Source: Chlorobium sp. (GTDB taxonomy: Bacteria; Bacteroidota; Chlorobiia; Chlorobiales; Chlorobiaceae). From it: DNA of 64,000 nt. This document shows, piece after piece, positions 1-7,812 of this stretch; the first letter of the stretch is position 1, and each line of letters begins with the position of its first letter. Under the pieces are notes generated by a model. It ran no database searches, was not told the origin of the DNA, and saw nothing but the letters and a program-made list of their open reading frames with translations. The translations under genes and the position numbers were made by a program. The stretch spans positions 22,285 through 86,284 of the forward strand of contig JABMPC010000056.1 of the NCBI GenBank assembly GCA_013203905.1, read 5' to 3'.

Positions 1-3
1 GGT

Positions 4-993
4 TCAGGATTCGCTGAAACAGAGAGCTGCGGCACCATGCACACCGGCCCTGTTGCCCAGTGCAGCCGGCACCAGCTGAAGACCCTCATGCATTGAGGGC
101 AGTGTGGAATGGCGCAGCTGGCTGAGAGCGGGCTTGAACAGCAGTTCGCCCGCACCTGAAATTCCACCGCCTATCACAAACTTCCTGATATCCATCAGCG
201 CCGTCACATTTGCCAGACCGGTCCCGAGAATAGCTCCAACCCGCTCCCACACACCAAGGCACACTTCGTCGCCGTTGAGCGCCGCCGTTTCAATATGGCG
301 AGGGGAAAGACGCGATAGATCATTGCCGCAGAACTCCCCCACTGAAGAACCCGATGGACTTGCGGCAATCATCCGGCGGGCAAGATCCACAATCCGCTCC
401 TTACCGATAAGCCCCTCAATGGTGCCGCGAATGCCTGCATGGATACTGCTCCCTTCAAAATCAACAATCATGAACCCTATTTCACCAGCAGTGCCGCTGG
501 GGCCGTGGTAGAGCTGCCGGTCGAGCACAATCCCGCCTCCCACGCCGGTGCCGAGAGTCACCATAAGAAAGTCCCGGAATTCCCGTCCAGCACCGTATAC
601 CGCTTCGCCAAGAGCCGCCGCGTTAGCGTCGTTATCGAGAAACACAGGAGCCTTCAGCCCTGCGCCCTCTTCCAGCACTTTCTGAAGTTCATCACGAAGT
701 GCAACCACCTCCCAGCCGGGAAGGTTCGGCGGATAACTGAGGGTTCCCGCCGTGCGGTCGACAGCCCCCGGAACTCCGAGCCCGATGCCGCAAAAATCAG
801 CAGGGTCAAGCGTTACCGAAGCACTCCGGTAGAGGTCACCGGCAATGGAGGAAATCTGGCGGACAATGCCCTTTGGCCCATCCGCTGTATCGGTTGGCGT
901 CACAGAGGTGCTGAGCACACCCGTCTGGCGACCAGCCACAGCAGCCTTCACGGCCGTACCCCCGAGATCAATGCCGATTGCCCATTGGGACAT
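4..993 (-). CDS. ROK family protein (sugar kinase-like)
   Basis: 329 aa with the ROK/ASKHA fold. The phosphate-binding loop is DLGGT at residues 9-13, the catalytic Asp is in LDNDAN (D122), and the second ATP loop LGTGVGGG is at 147-154. Family members phosphorylate glucose or N-acetyl sugars, or act as repressors. There is no N-terminal HTH here, so a kinase role is favoured. Oddity: the usual zinc site (His of GEIGH plus a CxCGxxGCxE loop) is absent. The sequence reads GEIGF at 170-174, followed by a Cys-free segment. It is the last gene of a leftward run, 20 nt after lpxA. The substrate cannot be inferred. Confidence 0.85.
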   Translation of the reverse strand: MSQWAIGIDLGGTAVKAAVAGRQTGVLSTSVTPTDTADGPKGIVRQISSIAGDLYRSASVTLDPADFCGIGLGVPGAVDRTAGTLSYPPNLPGWEVVALRDELQKVLEEGAGLKAPVFLDNDANAAALGEAVYGAGREFRDFLMVTLGTGVGGGIVLDRQLYHGPSGTAGEIGFMIVDFEGSSIHAGIRGTIEGLIGKERIVDLARRMIAASPSGSSVGEFCGNDLSRLSPRHIETAALNGDEVCLGVWERVGAILGTGLANVTALMDIRKFVIGGGISGAGELLFKPALSQLRHSTLPSMHEGLQLVPAALGNRAGVHGAAALCFSES

Positions 994-1013
994 ACGCCGT
1001 TCCTTGTTAGCTA

Positions 1014-1811
1014 TTAACTGTTAAAAGGTCTGATGAATTTCCGGCCATGCCTGCCAGAATCAAAAAAGTCGAGAATTTCACGAATTTCCGGCTCTTTGGG
1101 AAATTCAGTGCGAACCTTTTCAAGAGCATTGCCAAGAAGGAGCCCCGACTGGAAAAGCACCCTGTAGGCATCTTTGATGAGAGTGATGCTTTCGGGAGAA
1201 AAACCCCGCCGTTTCAGCCCTATTGCATTCAACCCCTCATAGCGGAACGAAGCGTGACCTCCCGCCATAACAAAGGGTGGAACATCAAGAGCCGCACGGG
1301 AAATGCCGCCGACCATAGCATAGCGGCCGATGCGTACAAACTGATGGACACCTGCCAGCCCACCTACAACAGCATAATCGCCAACCTCGCAATGACCGCC
1401 GAACTGCACCGAGTTGGCAATCACCACATTGCTGCCGATAACACAGTCGTGACCGGCATGCACATAAGCCATGATCAGATTGTCGGAACCAACAACCGTC
1501 TTGCCGCTGGCCATGGTACCGCGGTTCAGGGTAACACACTCCCTGATAACAGTGCGGTCACCAACGAACAACTCTGTCTTCTCGCCGCTGAACTTCAGGT
1601 CCTGAGGCTCCGTAGAAAGCACGGCACCGGCATGAATACGGCATCCGCTTCCGATACGGGCTCCGGAAGCTATATGCACATGAGGACCAATAGCGGTACC
1701 CTCGCCAATGCTGACATCATTCTCGATGACCGTAAAAGGCCCGACACTCACGCCCTCCGCGAGTTCAGCGCCGCGGTCTATAACCGCACTTGCATGAAGA
1801 CTGTTTTGCAT
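1014..1811 (-). CDS. lpxA: UDP-N-acetylglucosamine O-acyltransferase LpxA
   Basis: 265 aa, a usual length. It is a left-handed beta-helix protein made of hexapeptide repeats (residues about 5-190) followed by a helical C-terminal domain. It transfers a 3-hydroxyacyl chain from ACP to UDP-GlcNAc, the first step of lipid A synthesis in the cytoplasm. The active-site segment VHAGHDC carries the catalytic His (H121) and the supporting H118. It starts 6 nt after the DUF2723 gene, suggesting co-transcription of envelope genes. Confidence 0.95.
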   Translation of the reverse strand: MQNSLHASAVIDRGAELAEGVSVGPFTVIENDVSIGEGTAIGPHVHIASGARIGSGCRIHAGAVLSTEPQDLKFSGEKTELFVGDRTVIRECVTLNRGTMASGKTVVGSDNLIMAYVHAGHDCVIGSNVVIANSVQFGGHCEVGDYAVVGGLAGVHQFVRIGRYAMVGGISRAALDVPPFVMAGGHASFRYEGLNAIGLKRRGFSPESITLIKDAYRVLFQSGLLLGNALEKVRTEFPKEPEIREILDFFDSGRHGRKFIRPFNS

Positions 1812-1817
1812 AGGGGT

Positions 1818-4463
1818 TCACTCCTTCATTGTTTCAAACTCCTGACGAAGCCGCGGTTCATGAAGTGCCGCACCGAGGCTATCAATAACCCTTCCGGCCT
1901 CCTCCATCCGTCCTACCGCCCGGTAAGCCCTGGCTATGGCATAAAACAGCCTCGGATTACGGGCGGGCGTTGTAAGGGAGCCCTGTTTTTCAAGATACGC
2001 AATATAGATGGAAGCTCCCTGTTTTTCCCCAAGTCGGGAATAAAGGGCAACAGCAGAACCCGCCAGCTCGGCGTTCAACCCGAAGCGCCCGGGGGGAAGA
2101 AGCTGAGTTGCGGTATCAAGAACCTCCAGCGCCAGCTCCCCCCGTTTCAGGGTCCGGTTGCCGCCGGACGGCACCGGCACCGCAATGCTCTTCATGGGCT
2201 CATCGGCAAGATCAAGGGCAAGCCGGATAAGCAGTGGTGAATAGTTGGCGGCAAGACGCAGGGATGTCTCTTCAAGAAACACCGCAGGGTCGGCAAGATT
2301 CCGGTACTTGTATACCTGCAGCAGATTGGAGGAGAGCTTTACAGGATCAACAAAACTCATCGGGTCGGCGCTTTTCAGCGGCACCACTTTTGAAACCAGA
2401 CCATCAAGGCGCAGATAGCCTTCAAGCCCCATCATAGCGTTGGGGTCAACCGTCAGGGCAAAATATATTGGCCGATCGGCGAAATTATTCAGCACAATAT
2501 CGTACACGGCAATGTCCTGCGGCCGGAGGTAGCCCTGGCCTCCATAGATAAGGCCGGGCTTGATTTTCCAGGGTATACTCTCAAGCGGCATAGAAGGAAG
2601 GCGGAGCCCGTGCTCCCGTGACTCCCGCTCCAGCAGTCGGGCGGATGGCCGGGAGGGCAGTTCAACCGCAGCTGAATCCATGGGAACATAGGTTATAGCC
2701 TCCAGCTCCTCATTGGTAAGGCTGAACAGAACCGGCCGGGCACCCCGGGGCGAGGAATTTTTGAGCTGCTGCAGATACCACCCTGTATTGGCAAGGCTCA
2801 AATTCACCACCCTCACATCTGTCCGTATCCCCTCCACCTCCTGCAGGTACCAGAGAGGGAAGGTGTCATTGTCACCATTGGTAAAGAGAATGGCGTCCCG
2901 CTCGCAGCTCTGCAGAATGTTCCACCCCCAGTCCCACGAAACAAAGTTCCCTGAACGGTCGTGCGTCCGGTAATTGGCCTGCAGCATACGCCCGTTCACA
3001 AGCAGCGCAAGAACCGTCACCGTCAGCACGGAGAGCAGAAGCCGGCCTCTCTTCCCGTGGCTCTTCAGCCACACAGCAAGCTGATACCAGAGGCTTTCAA
3101 CACCAATGCCTATCCAGAGGGCGAACGCAAAAAAACTGCCCGCATAACTGTAATCGCGCTCTCTGGGCTGCGGCTCCGTCTGGTTCAGATACACCACCAG
3201 TGCGGCCCCGGTCAGAATAAAGAGCGCGGTGACAACCAGCCCCATCTTCCACTGCCTCCTGAAATGGGCCACCGCCCCGGCAAAGCCGACAAAAAAAGGA
3301 ACTCCCCAGAGCACGGACCAGTCGACGCCTGCCCCCTCACGCTGATCACTGCGGCCAATAAACTGCCATCCGAAGTAGCGCAAATACATACGGTCGAGCT
3401 GATACGACAGAAAATAGTCCAGATCACTCTTATAGCGACCGTAATAATACTGATGGACAGCTTCAGGCGACCAGCGCCTGGGAAAGAGGGGCATCTCGCC
3501 GTACTGTTCACGGTTCAGATAGGAGAAAAAAGCATCAGGCGTTGAAGGATTATTTTCATTGATGGGGGGAGACGCCTGCGCCCTTACATAAATAAGCCCG
3601 TATGATCCATATCCGATAACAATCAGCATCACCGACATCAGCACCGTATTGAGCATCGCCATCCGGTGCTTCTGGGTATAATACACCCCATAGACAAGAA
3701 TGGCGAGAAAGAGGATGAGCCCCCCCCACGACGCCACCTGGAGAAGCGCCGGCAACCCCTTGATGATAAGGGTATATATGAGGAAAAACAGTGTCGAAGA
3801 ACCCAGAACGAGAACGCTGAATGTTTTAAGGTTCACCTCAAAGCACCGGAAATAATAGACCAGAGCGATTGCAAAAACCGCAAGAAGGCTCAGAAGATGC
3901 ACTCCTATCGACAGACCTATCATATAGGCGGAAAGCAGAAGCCACCGTTCATGACCCTTTTCAGGATACTCCTCATGCCAGCGAAGGATAAGCCAGACCA
4001 CCATGGCAGTAAACAATGAGGAGAGTGCATAGACCTCCGTCTCAACAGCATTGAACCAGAAACTATCAGAAAAAGCAAGCGCAAGGGCGCCGATGACGGC
4101 GCCACCGAAAGCAGAGACCTTCTCAGCCCCGTCCCAGTCATTCTGGGGGGTCGTGCGATACAGAGCAATCAGGCGGACAATGATCAGATAGGTCAGCATG
4201 ACGGTGCCGGCACTTGCCAGCGTGCTGATAAGGTTTACCCTGGCCCCGATGTCCACCGGCACAGGCAGCATGGAGAAGAGGCGCCCGAGAAGCAGAAACA
4301 GCGGTGCTCCGGGAGGATGGGGAACCCCGAGCGTCCGGGCCGTTGCAATGAACTCCCCGCAGTCCCAGAAGGAAAAGGTGGGAGCCATGGTGGCCAGATA
4401 GAGCAGTTCCGCACCCAGAAAAAGCAGAGCGGCTATGGAACGGTTGAGAACCCGGTTAGTCAT
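1818..4463 (-). CDS. DUF2723 (TMEM260/GT117-type) polytopic membrane protein
   Basis: 881 aa. The N-terminal half has about ten or more hydrophobic segments (residues about 10-490). It begins with the conserved family block around WDCGEF (residues about 33-38) and HPPGAPL shortly after. The C-terminal 350 residues are soluble, with helical repeat-like character. DUF2723 proteins are related to TMEM260, an O-mannosyltransferase, so a lipid-linked-sugar glycosyltransferase acting on exported proteins or envelope glycans is the best inference. It lies between hemW and lpxA. Substrate and acceptor are unknown. Confidence 0.85.
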   Translation of the reverse strand: MTNRVLNRSIAALLFLGAELLYLATMAPTFSFWDCGEFIATARTLGVPHPPGAPLFLLLGRLFSMLPVPVDIGARVNLISTLASAGTVMLTYLIIVRLIALYRTTPQNDWDGAEKVSAFGGAVIGALALAFSDSFWFNAVETEVYALSSLFTAMVVWLILRWHEEYPEKGHERWLLLSAYMIGLSIGVHLLSLLAVFAIALVYYFRCFEVNLKTFSVLVLGSSTLFFLIYTLIIKGLPALLQVASWGGLILFLAILVYGVYYTQKHRMAMLNTVLMSVMLIVIGYGSYGLIYVRAQASPPINENNPSTPDAFFSYLNREQYGEMPLFPRRWSPEAVHQYYYGRYKSDLDYFLSYQLDRMYLRYFGWQFIGRSDQREGAGVDWSVLWGVPFFVGFAGAVAHFRRQWKMGLVVTALFILTGAALVVYLNQTEPQPRERDYSYAGSFFAFALWIGIGVESLWYQLAVWLKSHGKRGRLLLSVLTVTVLALLVNGRMLQANYRTHDRSGNFVSWDWGWNILQSCERDAILFTNGDNDTFPLWYLQEVEGIRTDVRVVNLSLANTGWYLQQLKNSSPRGARPVLFSLTNEELEAITYVPMDSAAVELPSRPSARLLERESREHGLRLPSMPLESIPWKIKPGLIYGGQGYLRPQDIAVYDIVLNNFADRPIYFALTVDPNAMMGLEGYLRLDGLVSKVVPLKSADPMSFVDPVKLSSNLLQVYKYRNLADPAVFLEETSLRLAANYSPLLIRLALDLADEPMKSIAVPVPSGGNRTLKRGELALEVLDTATQLLPPGRFGLNAELAGSAVALYSRLGEKQGASIYIAYLEKQGSLTTPARNPRLFYAIARAYRAVGRMEEAGRVIDSLGAALHEPRLRQEFETMKE

Positions 4464-4485
4464 GAACAGGATTGTATGGTGGTGG

Positions 4486-5607
4486 TCACGGAATCAACTC
4501 GGCCGCTATGAGATCGGCAAACAGAAAACCGTCGTCCGTAAGGTACAGGACATCGTTCTTCAGCGTAATCCAGCCCCGCTCTTGCATTGTCCCGAGGGCC
4601 TTCATCATCTCATTGGGTAATGTATTGCCTTTTCGTAAAAACTCAATGGCAAGTCCGCAGTTTATGCGCAGTGAAAGGAAAACCTGCTCTTCGAACCGCT
4701 CCCGCTCTCCAAGAACTTCCCGAAACCCTTCCGCAGATTGAGGGGCTGAAAGATAACGCGACAGGCTTGCCTCGTTGGCAGTGCGCAACTCACCCTCTTC
4801 CGTTCTAAAAAAACTATGAGCCGAGGGGCCGTACCCTATATAGGGCTCCCGCTTCCAGCTGGCAAGATTGTAGCGGGAATGGTGGCCGGGCATGGCAAAG
4901 TTTGAGACCTCATAGTGACCGTAGCCCGAGGCTTTAAGTTCCTTGAGCGCCTGCATATAGAAGCCCGCCTGATCACCATCGTCCGGCACCCTCACCCTCC
5001 CCGCAGCAACATCGCGGAACAGCAGCGTCCGGGGCTCAAGCGAGAGCATATAGACAGACACATGCTGCGCATCTGAGGCTTTTGCCCGCTCAAGATCGCC
5101 CTGCCATGCATCCCGGTTTTCACCCGGAACACCGCAGATGAGATCCAGACTGACGGAGTCAAACATTCGGGCGGCGTCGCGTGTGGCAGCCATTGCCTCC
5201 CGGGGAGAATGAGCCCTGCCGAGAGAGGCGAGCTTCTCCGAACTGAACGACTGGACACCGAGGCTGAGGCGGTTAACTCCCACGCTGTGAAGCTCACCCG
5301 CCACGCCTCCCGTCAGGTCTTCAGGATTGGCTTCAAGCGCAATTTCAATATCAGGAGCAAAAGAGCCGAGAGAGGCAACCTGTTCCAGCCAGCTGCCGAG
5401 AAGAGAGGGAGAAGCCATTGAGGGGGTGCCGCCGCCGAAATGGATGGCACCTATCGTCTCTCCTTTCAGTAAAGAGGCACGGGAGGCAGTTTCACTGCGG
5501 AGCGCCTCAAAAAAGTCCTCCATCCGCAGAGTACCCGCAACCAGATAAAAATCACAGTAGGAGCAGCGTTTTCTGCAGAAAGGAATATGAACATAGAGGC
5601 TCAGCAT
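4486..5607 (-). CDS. hemW: HemW-like radical SAM haem chaperone
   Basis: 373 aa from the ATG at 5607. A TTG at 5634, overlapping the gmhB stop, would add nine residues; neither start has a good ribosome-binding site. The radical SAM motif CRKRCSYCDF gives Cys 11, 15 and 18 followed by D-F. This is the HemW pattern; the true oxygen-independent oxidase HemN has a fourth Cys (CxC). HemW proteins bind haem and a 4Fe-4S cluster and insert haem into target cytochromes. The gene is often annotated as coproporphyrinogen oxidase, but the motif argues for the chaperone. Confidence 0.88.
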   Translation of the reverse strand: MLSLYVHIPFCRKRCSYCDFYLVAGTLRMEDFFEALRSETASRASLLKGETIGAIHFGGGTPSMASPSLLGSWLEQVASLGSFAPDIEIALEANPEDLTGGVAGELHSVGVNRLSLGVQSFSSEKLASLGRAHSPREAMAATRDAARMFDSVSLDLICGVPGENRDAWQGDLERAKASDAQHVSVYMLSLEPRTLLFRDVAAGRVRVPDDGDQAGFYMQALKELKASGYGHYEVSNFAMPGHHSRYNLASWKREPYIGYGPSAHSFFRTEEGELRTANEASLSRYLSAPQSAEGFREVLGERERFEEQVFLSLRINCGLAIEFLRKGNTLPNEMMKALGTMQERGWITLKNDVLYLTDDGFLFADLIAAELIP

Positions 5608-5626
5608 GGCCGGGGAGAGTGTAGCG

Positions 5627-6211
5627 TCAGGCAAGAATATGGCTGGTCACCGCCTGATAGAGATTGTCAGCAACGAATTCAGGCACAATGCCATGCTCCC
5701 TGCAAATCTCCTCCTCGTTGTGGCCGGTTCTCACCAGTATCGAGCGGAGCGAGGCGGCTATGCCGCACTCCACATCAATCATCTTGTCGCCCACAAAAAA
5801 CGATGCGCTGCGGTCAACCTCATAGCCCTCTGCCCGGAAATCGGCAATCGCGCGGTCAACCATTCCGGTAGCAGGTTTACGGAAATCCTTGTACTGGTCG
5901 TATTCAGGATGAGGATAGAGAGGATGTGAAGGGCAGTAGTAACAGCTGTCATAGGTTGCCTCATGCGGGGCAAGCAGCTCGTTGAGATATCGGTTGACCT
6001 CCTCCACCTGCTCAACCGTGGCAATACCCCTTGCAATGCCCGCCTGATTGGTAACTATGACAATGCGAAACCCGGCGGCACGGGCAAGCGCCATTGCTTC
6101 AGCAGCACCCGGAATGATTTTCAGCTGGTGATTCTCGGCAATGTAAGAGCCGGTATCTTCATTGATGGTGCCGTCCCTGTCAAGAAAAAGCACCCGTATT
6201 TTTTCACTCAT
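5627..6211 (-). CDS. gmhB: D-glycero-D-manno-heptose 1,7-bisphosphate phosphatase-like HAD protein
   Basis: 194 aa, HAD-IIIA family. The nucleophile motif is DRDGT (D11, D13), the Thr motif is VTNQAG near 53-58, and the acidic GD motif follows near 138. The family dephosphorylates heptose-1,7-bisphosphate during LPS inner-core synthesis, which fits the nearby lpxA. Oddity: the zinc loop is incomplete. CPSHP (residues 93-97) is present, but the usual downstream CxC before RKP is K-D-F, so most metal ligands are missing. The gene lies 3 nt after glgA. Confidence 0.85.
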   Translation of the reverse strand: MSEKIRVLFLDRDGTINEDTGSYIAENHQLKIIPGAAEAMALARAAGFRIVIVTNQAGIARGIATVEQVEEVNRYLNELLAPHEATYDSCYYCPSHPLYPHPEYDQYKDFRKPATGMVDRAIADFRAEGYEVDRSASFFVGDKMIDVECGIAASLRSILVRTGHNEEEICREHGIVPEFVADNLYQAVTSHILA

Positions 6212-6214
6212 CGA

Positions 6215-7684
6215 TCAGGACTCCAGCAGTTCACGATACAGCCCGCCATACTCTTCAGCCGAATGCTTCCAGCTGAAATCGCGTGACATGGCCCGACCAA
6301 CAATCTCCTGCCAGCGCTCACTGTCGTCATAGAGGCTGACCGCCTCCTCAAGCCTTGCAACAAGCGCCTTTGGTGTGTAGTCGTTAAAAATGAACCCGGA
6401 ACCCTCCTTTTCAGAATAGTCGTCAATAGTTTCAACAATACCCCCACCGGCAAAGGCTACCGGAATGGTGCCATAACTCATGGCAAACATCTGCAGCATG
6501 CCGCACGACTCTATTTTCCCCGGCATAAGCAGAATATCGAACCCTGCAATGGCAAGGTGTATAAAGCTGTCGGGGCAGTCGGTATGCAGACTCACCGTTT
6601 CGGGATGGTCGTCAGCAAACTCCCTGAACTGTTTCTCATATTTCTGGTCCCCTGAACCGCAGATAACCAGCTGAATATCCATGGCGGCAAGCTTTTTCAG
6701 ACTGCCGGCAATCAGCCCGGCTCCCTGAAACTCATCAAAATTCATGATAACGCCAACAACCGGACGGTCTGTATCCGAAGGAAGCTTTATCTCCTCCAGA
6801 AGAGCCAGTTTATTCTCGCTTTTGCCCTCCATCCGCTCCGCGCCATAGCGTTTTTTAATGAGTTTGTCGGTAGATGGATTCCACTGGCGTATATCAATAC
6901 CATTGACAATGCCATGCAGATCAACATTCCTCTCGCCAAGAACCTCACCAAGACCGAATGCATTTCCAGCTTTCCCTGTAATCTCTTTGGCATAAGAGGG
7001 GGAGGTCGTTGTCAGCATATCTGCATGCTCAACCCCTGTATGGAGCATGTTGACATTGTCGCCACTCCGGTGGAGTTCGGAACATACCTCGTCGGGGAGC
7101 AGCTTCTGCAGCACCTTGAATGGAAGGATCCCCTGACGGTATACATTATGAATGGTCATAGCCGTCTTGATGCCGCGGAAAAACTCATGGTCGCGGTAGA
7201 TGGTTTTCAGCAGAAGGGGTACAAGCGACGCATACCAGTCGTGGCAATGGATGATATCGGGTCTCCACCCCAGCCGCTGCAAGGTCTCAAGCACACCAAC
7301 ATTGAAAAAAGCGACCTTTTCAGCAAGAGCTTTCAGTTCACTTTGCAGAGGGGTATCGGTAAAGAGACCGTTGCGCTTGAAATATTTCTCATTATAGAGA
7401 AAATAGGTCTGTATCTTGCTTGAAGGAAGAGCCGTAACCTTTACATTCAGAAGTTCGGTCTTCTCTTTCAGGGGGACCTCAATATCTGAAAGACGCAGAA
7501 CATCATGAAGCCGGAACTTCCGGTCATTGATGGCGCCGTATTTGGGCATCATAATACGGGCATCAAACCCCTCTTCCTCAAGGGCTTGGGGAAATGATGC
7601 CATAAAATCCGCCAAAGCACTGGTTCTTACAAAGGGGGATACTTCACCGGATATATAAAGAACCTTGAAATTTCGTCTGGACAT
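6215..7684 (-). CDS. glgA: Glycogen synthase-like GT5 protein with altered active site
   Basis: 489 aa, the right length for bacterial GlgA (ADP-glucose:1,4-alpha-glucan glucosyltransferase, GT-B fold). The N-terminal starch-synthase domain (1 to about 250) and the C-terminal nucleotide-sugar domain (about 300-480) are both present. HCHDW (H148) and the ESCG glutamate (E392) are kept. The hallmark KxGGL loop, however, reads R20-T-S-A-L24. The phosphate-binding Arg and Lys of the usual SRLTxQKG block are N315 and Q320. It may use another donor, work poorly, or be regulatory. It is the first gene of the six-gene leftward run. Confidence 0.85.
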   Translation of the reverse strand: MSRRNFKVLYISGEVSPFVRTSALADFMASFPQALEEEGFDARIMMPKYGAINDRKFRLHDVLRLSDIEVPLKEKTELLNVKVTALPSSKIQTYFLYNEKYFKRNGLFTDTPLQSELKALAEKVAFFNVGVLETLQRLGWRPDIIHCHDWYASLVPLLLKTIYRDHEFFRGIKTAMTIHNVYRQGILPFKVLQKLLPDEVCSELHRSGDNVNMLHTGVEHADMLTTTSPSYAKEITGKAGNAFGLGEVLGERNVDLHGIVNGIDIRQWNPSTDKLIKKRYGAERMEGKSENKLALLEEIKLPSDTDRPVVGVIMNFDEFQGAGLIAGSLKKLAAMDIQLVICGSGDQKYEKQFREFADDHPETVSLHTDCPDSFIHLAIAGFDILLMPGKIESCGMLQMFAMSYGTIPVAFAGGGIVETIDDYSEKEGSGFIFNDYTPKALVARLEEAVSLYDDSERWQEIVGRAMSRDFSWKHSAEEYGGLYRELLES

Positions 7685-7748
7685 CTATGGTGACAATCGA
7701 TCTATAATTTTTCAGCAAAAACTTTCATAGAACTGCATTACTTTTTAA

Positions 7749-7776
7749 TTTACGAATTTTCAGAGAGAGATACAAT
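7749..7776 (+). promoter_or_regulatory. Candidate sigma-70-type promoter for the lipoprotein-bchJ pair
   Basis: TTTACG (7749-7754), a 16-nt spacer, then TACAAT (7771-7776), 36 nt before the start codon. It lies in the 128-nt divergent gap with glgA. The -35 box is weak, so this is only a candidate. Confidence 0.4.
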
Positions 7777-7812
7777 TTCAGCCTGCCCCGACAGGAAACC
7801 CTCAGGAGAAGC

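Noticed and set aside
1047..2240. Long rightward open frame of 397 codons opposite lpxA and the DUF2723 gene
   Set aside because: It is a shadow of two well-supported leftward genes, with no family resemblance. Similar long antisense frames at 10268-11128 and 38183-39220 were dropped for the same reason.
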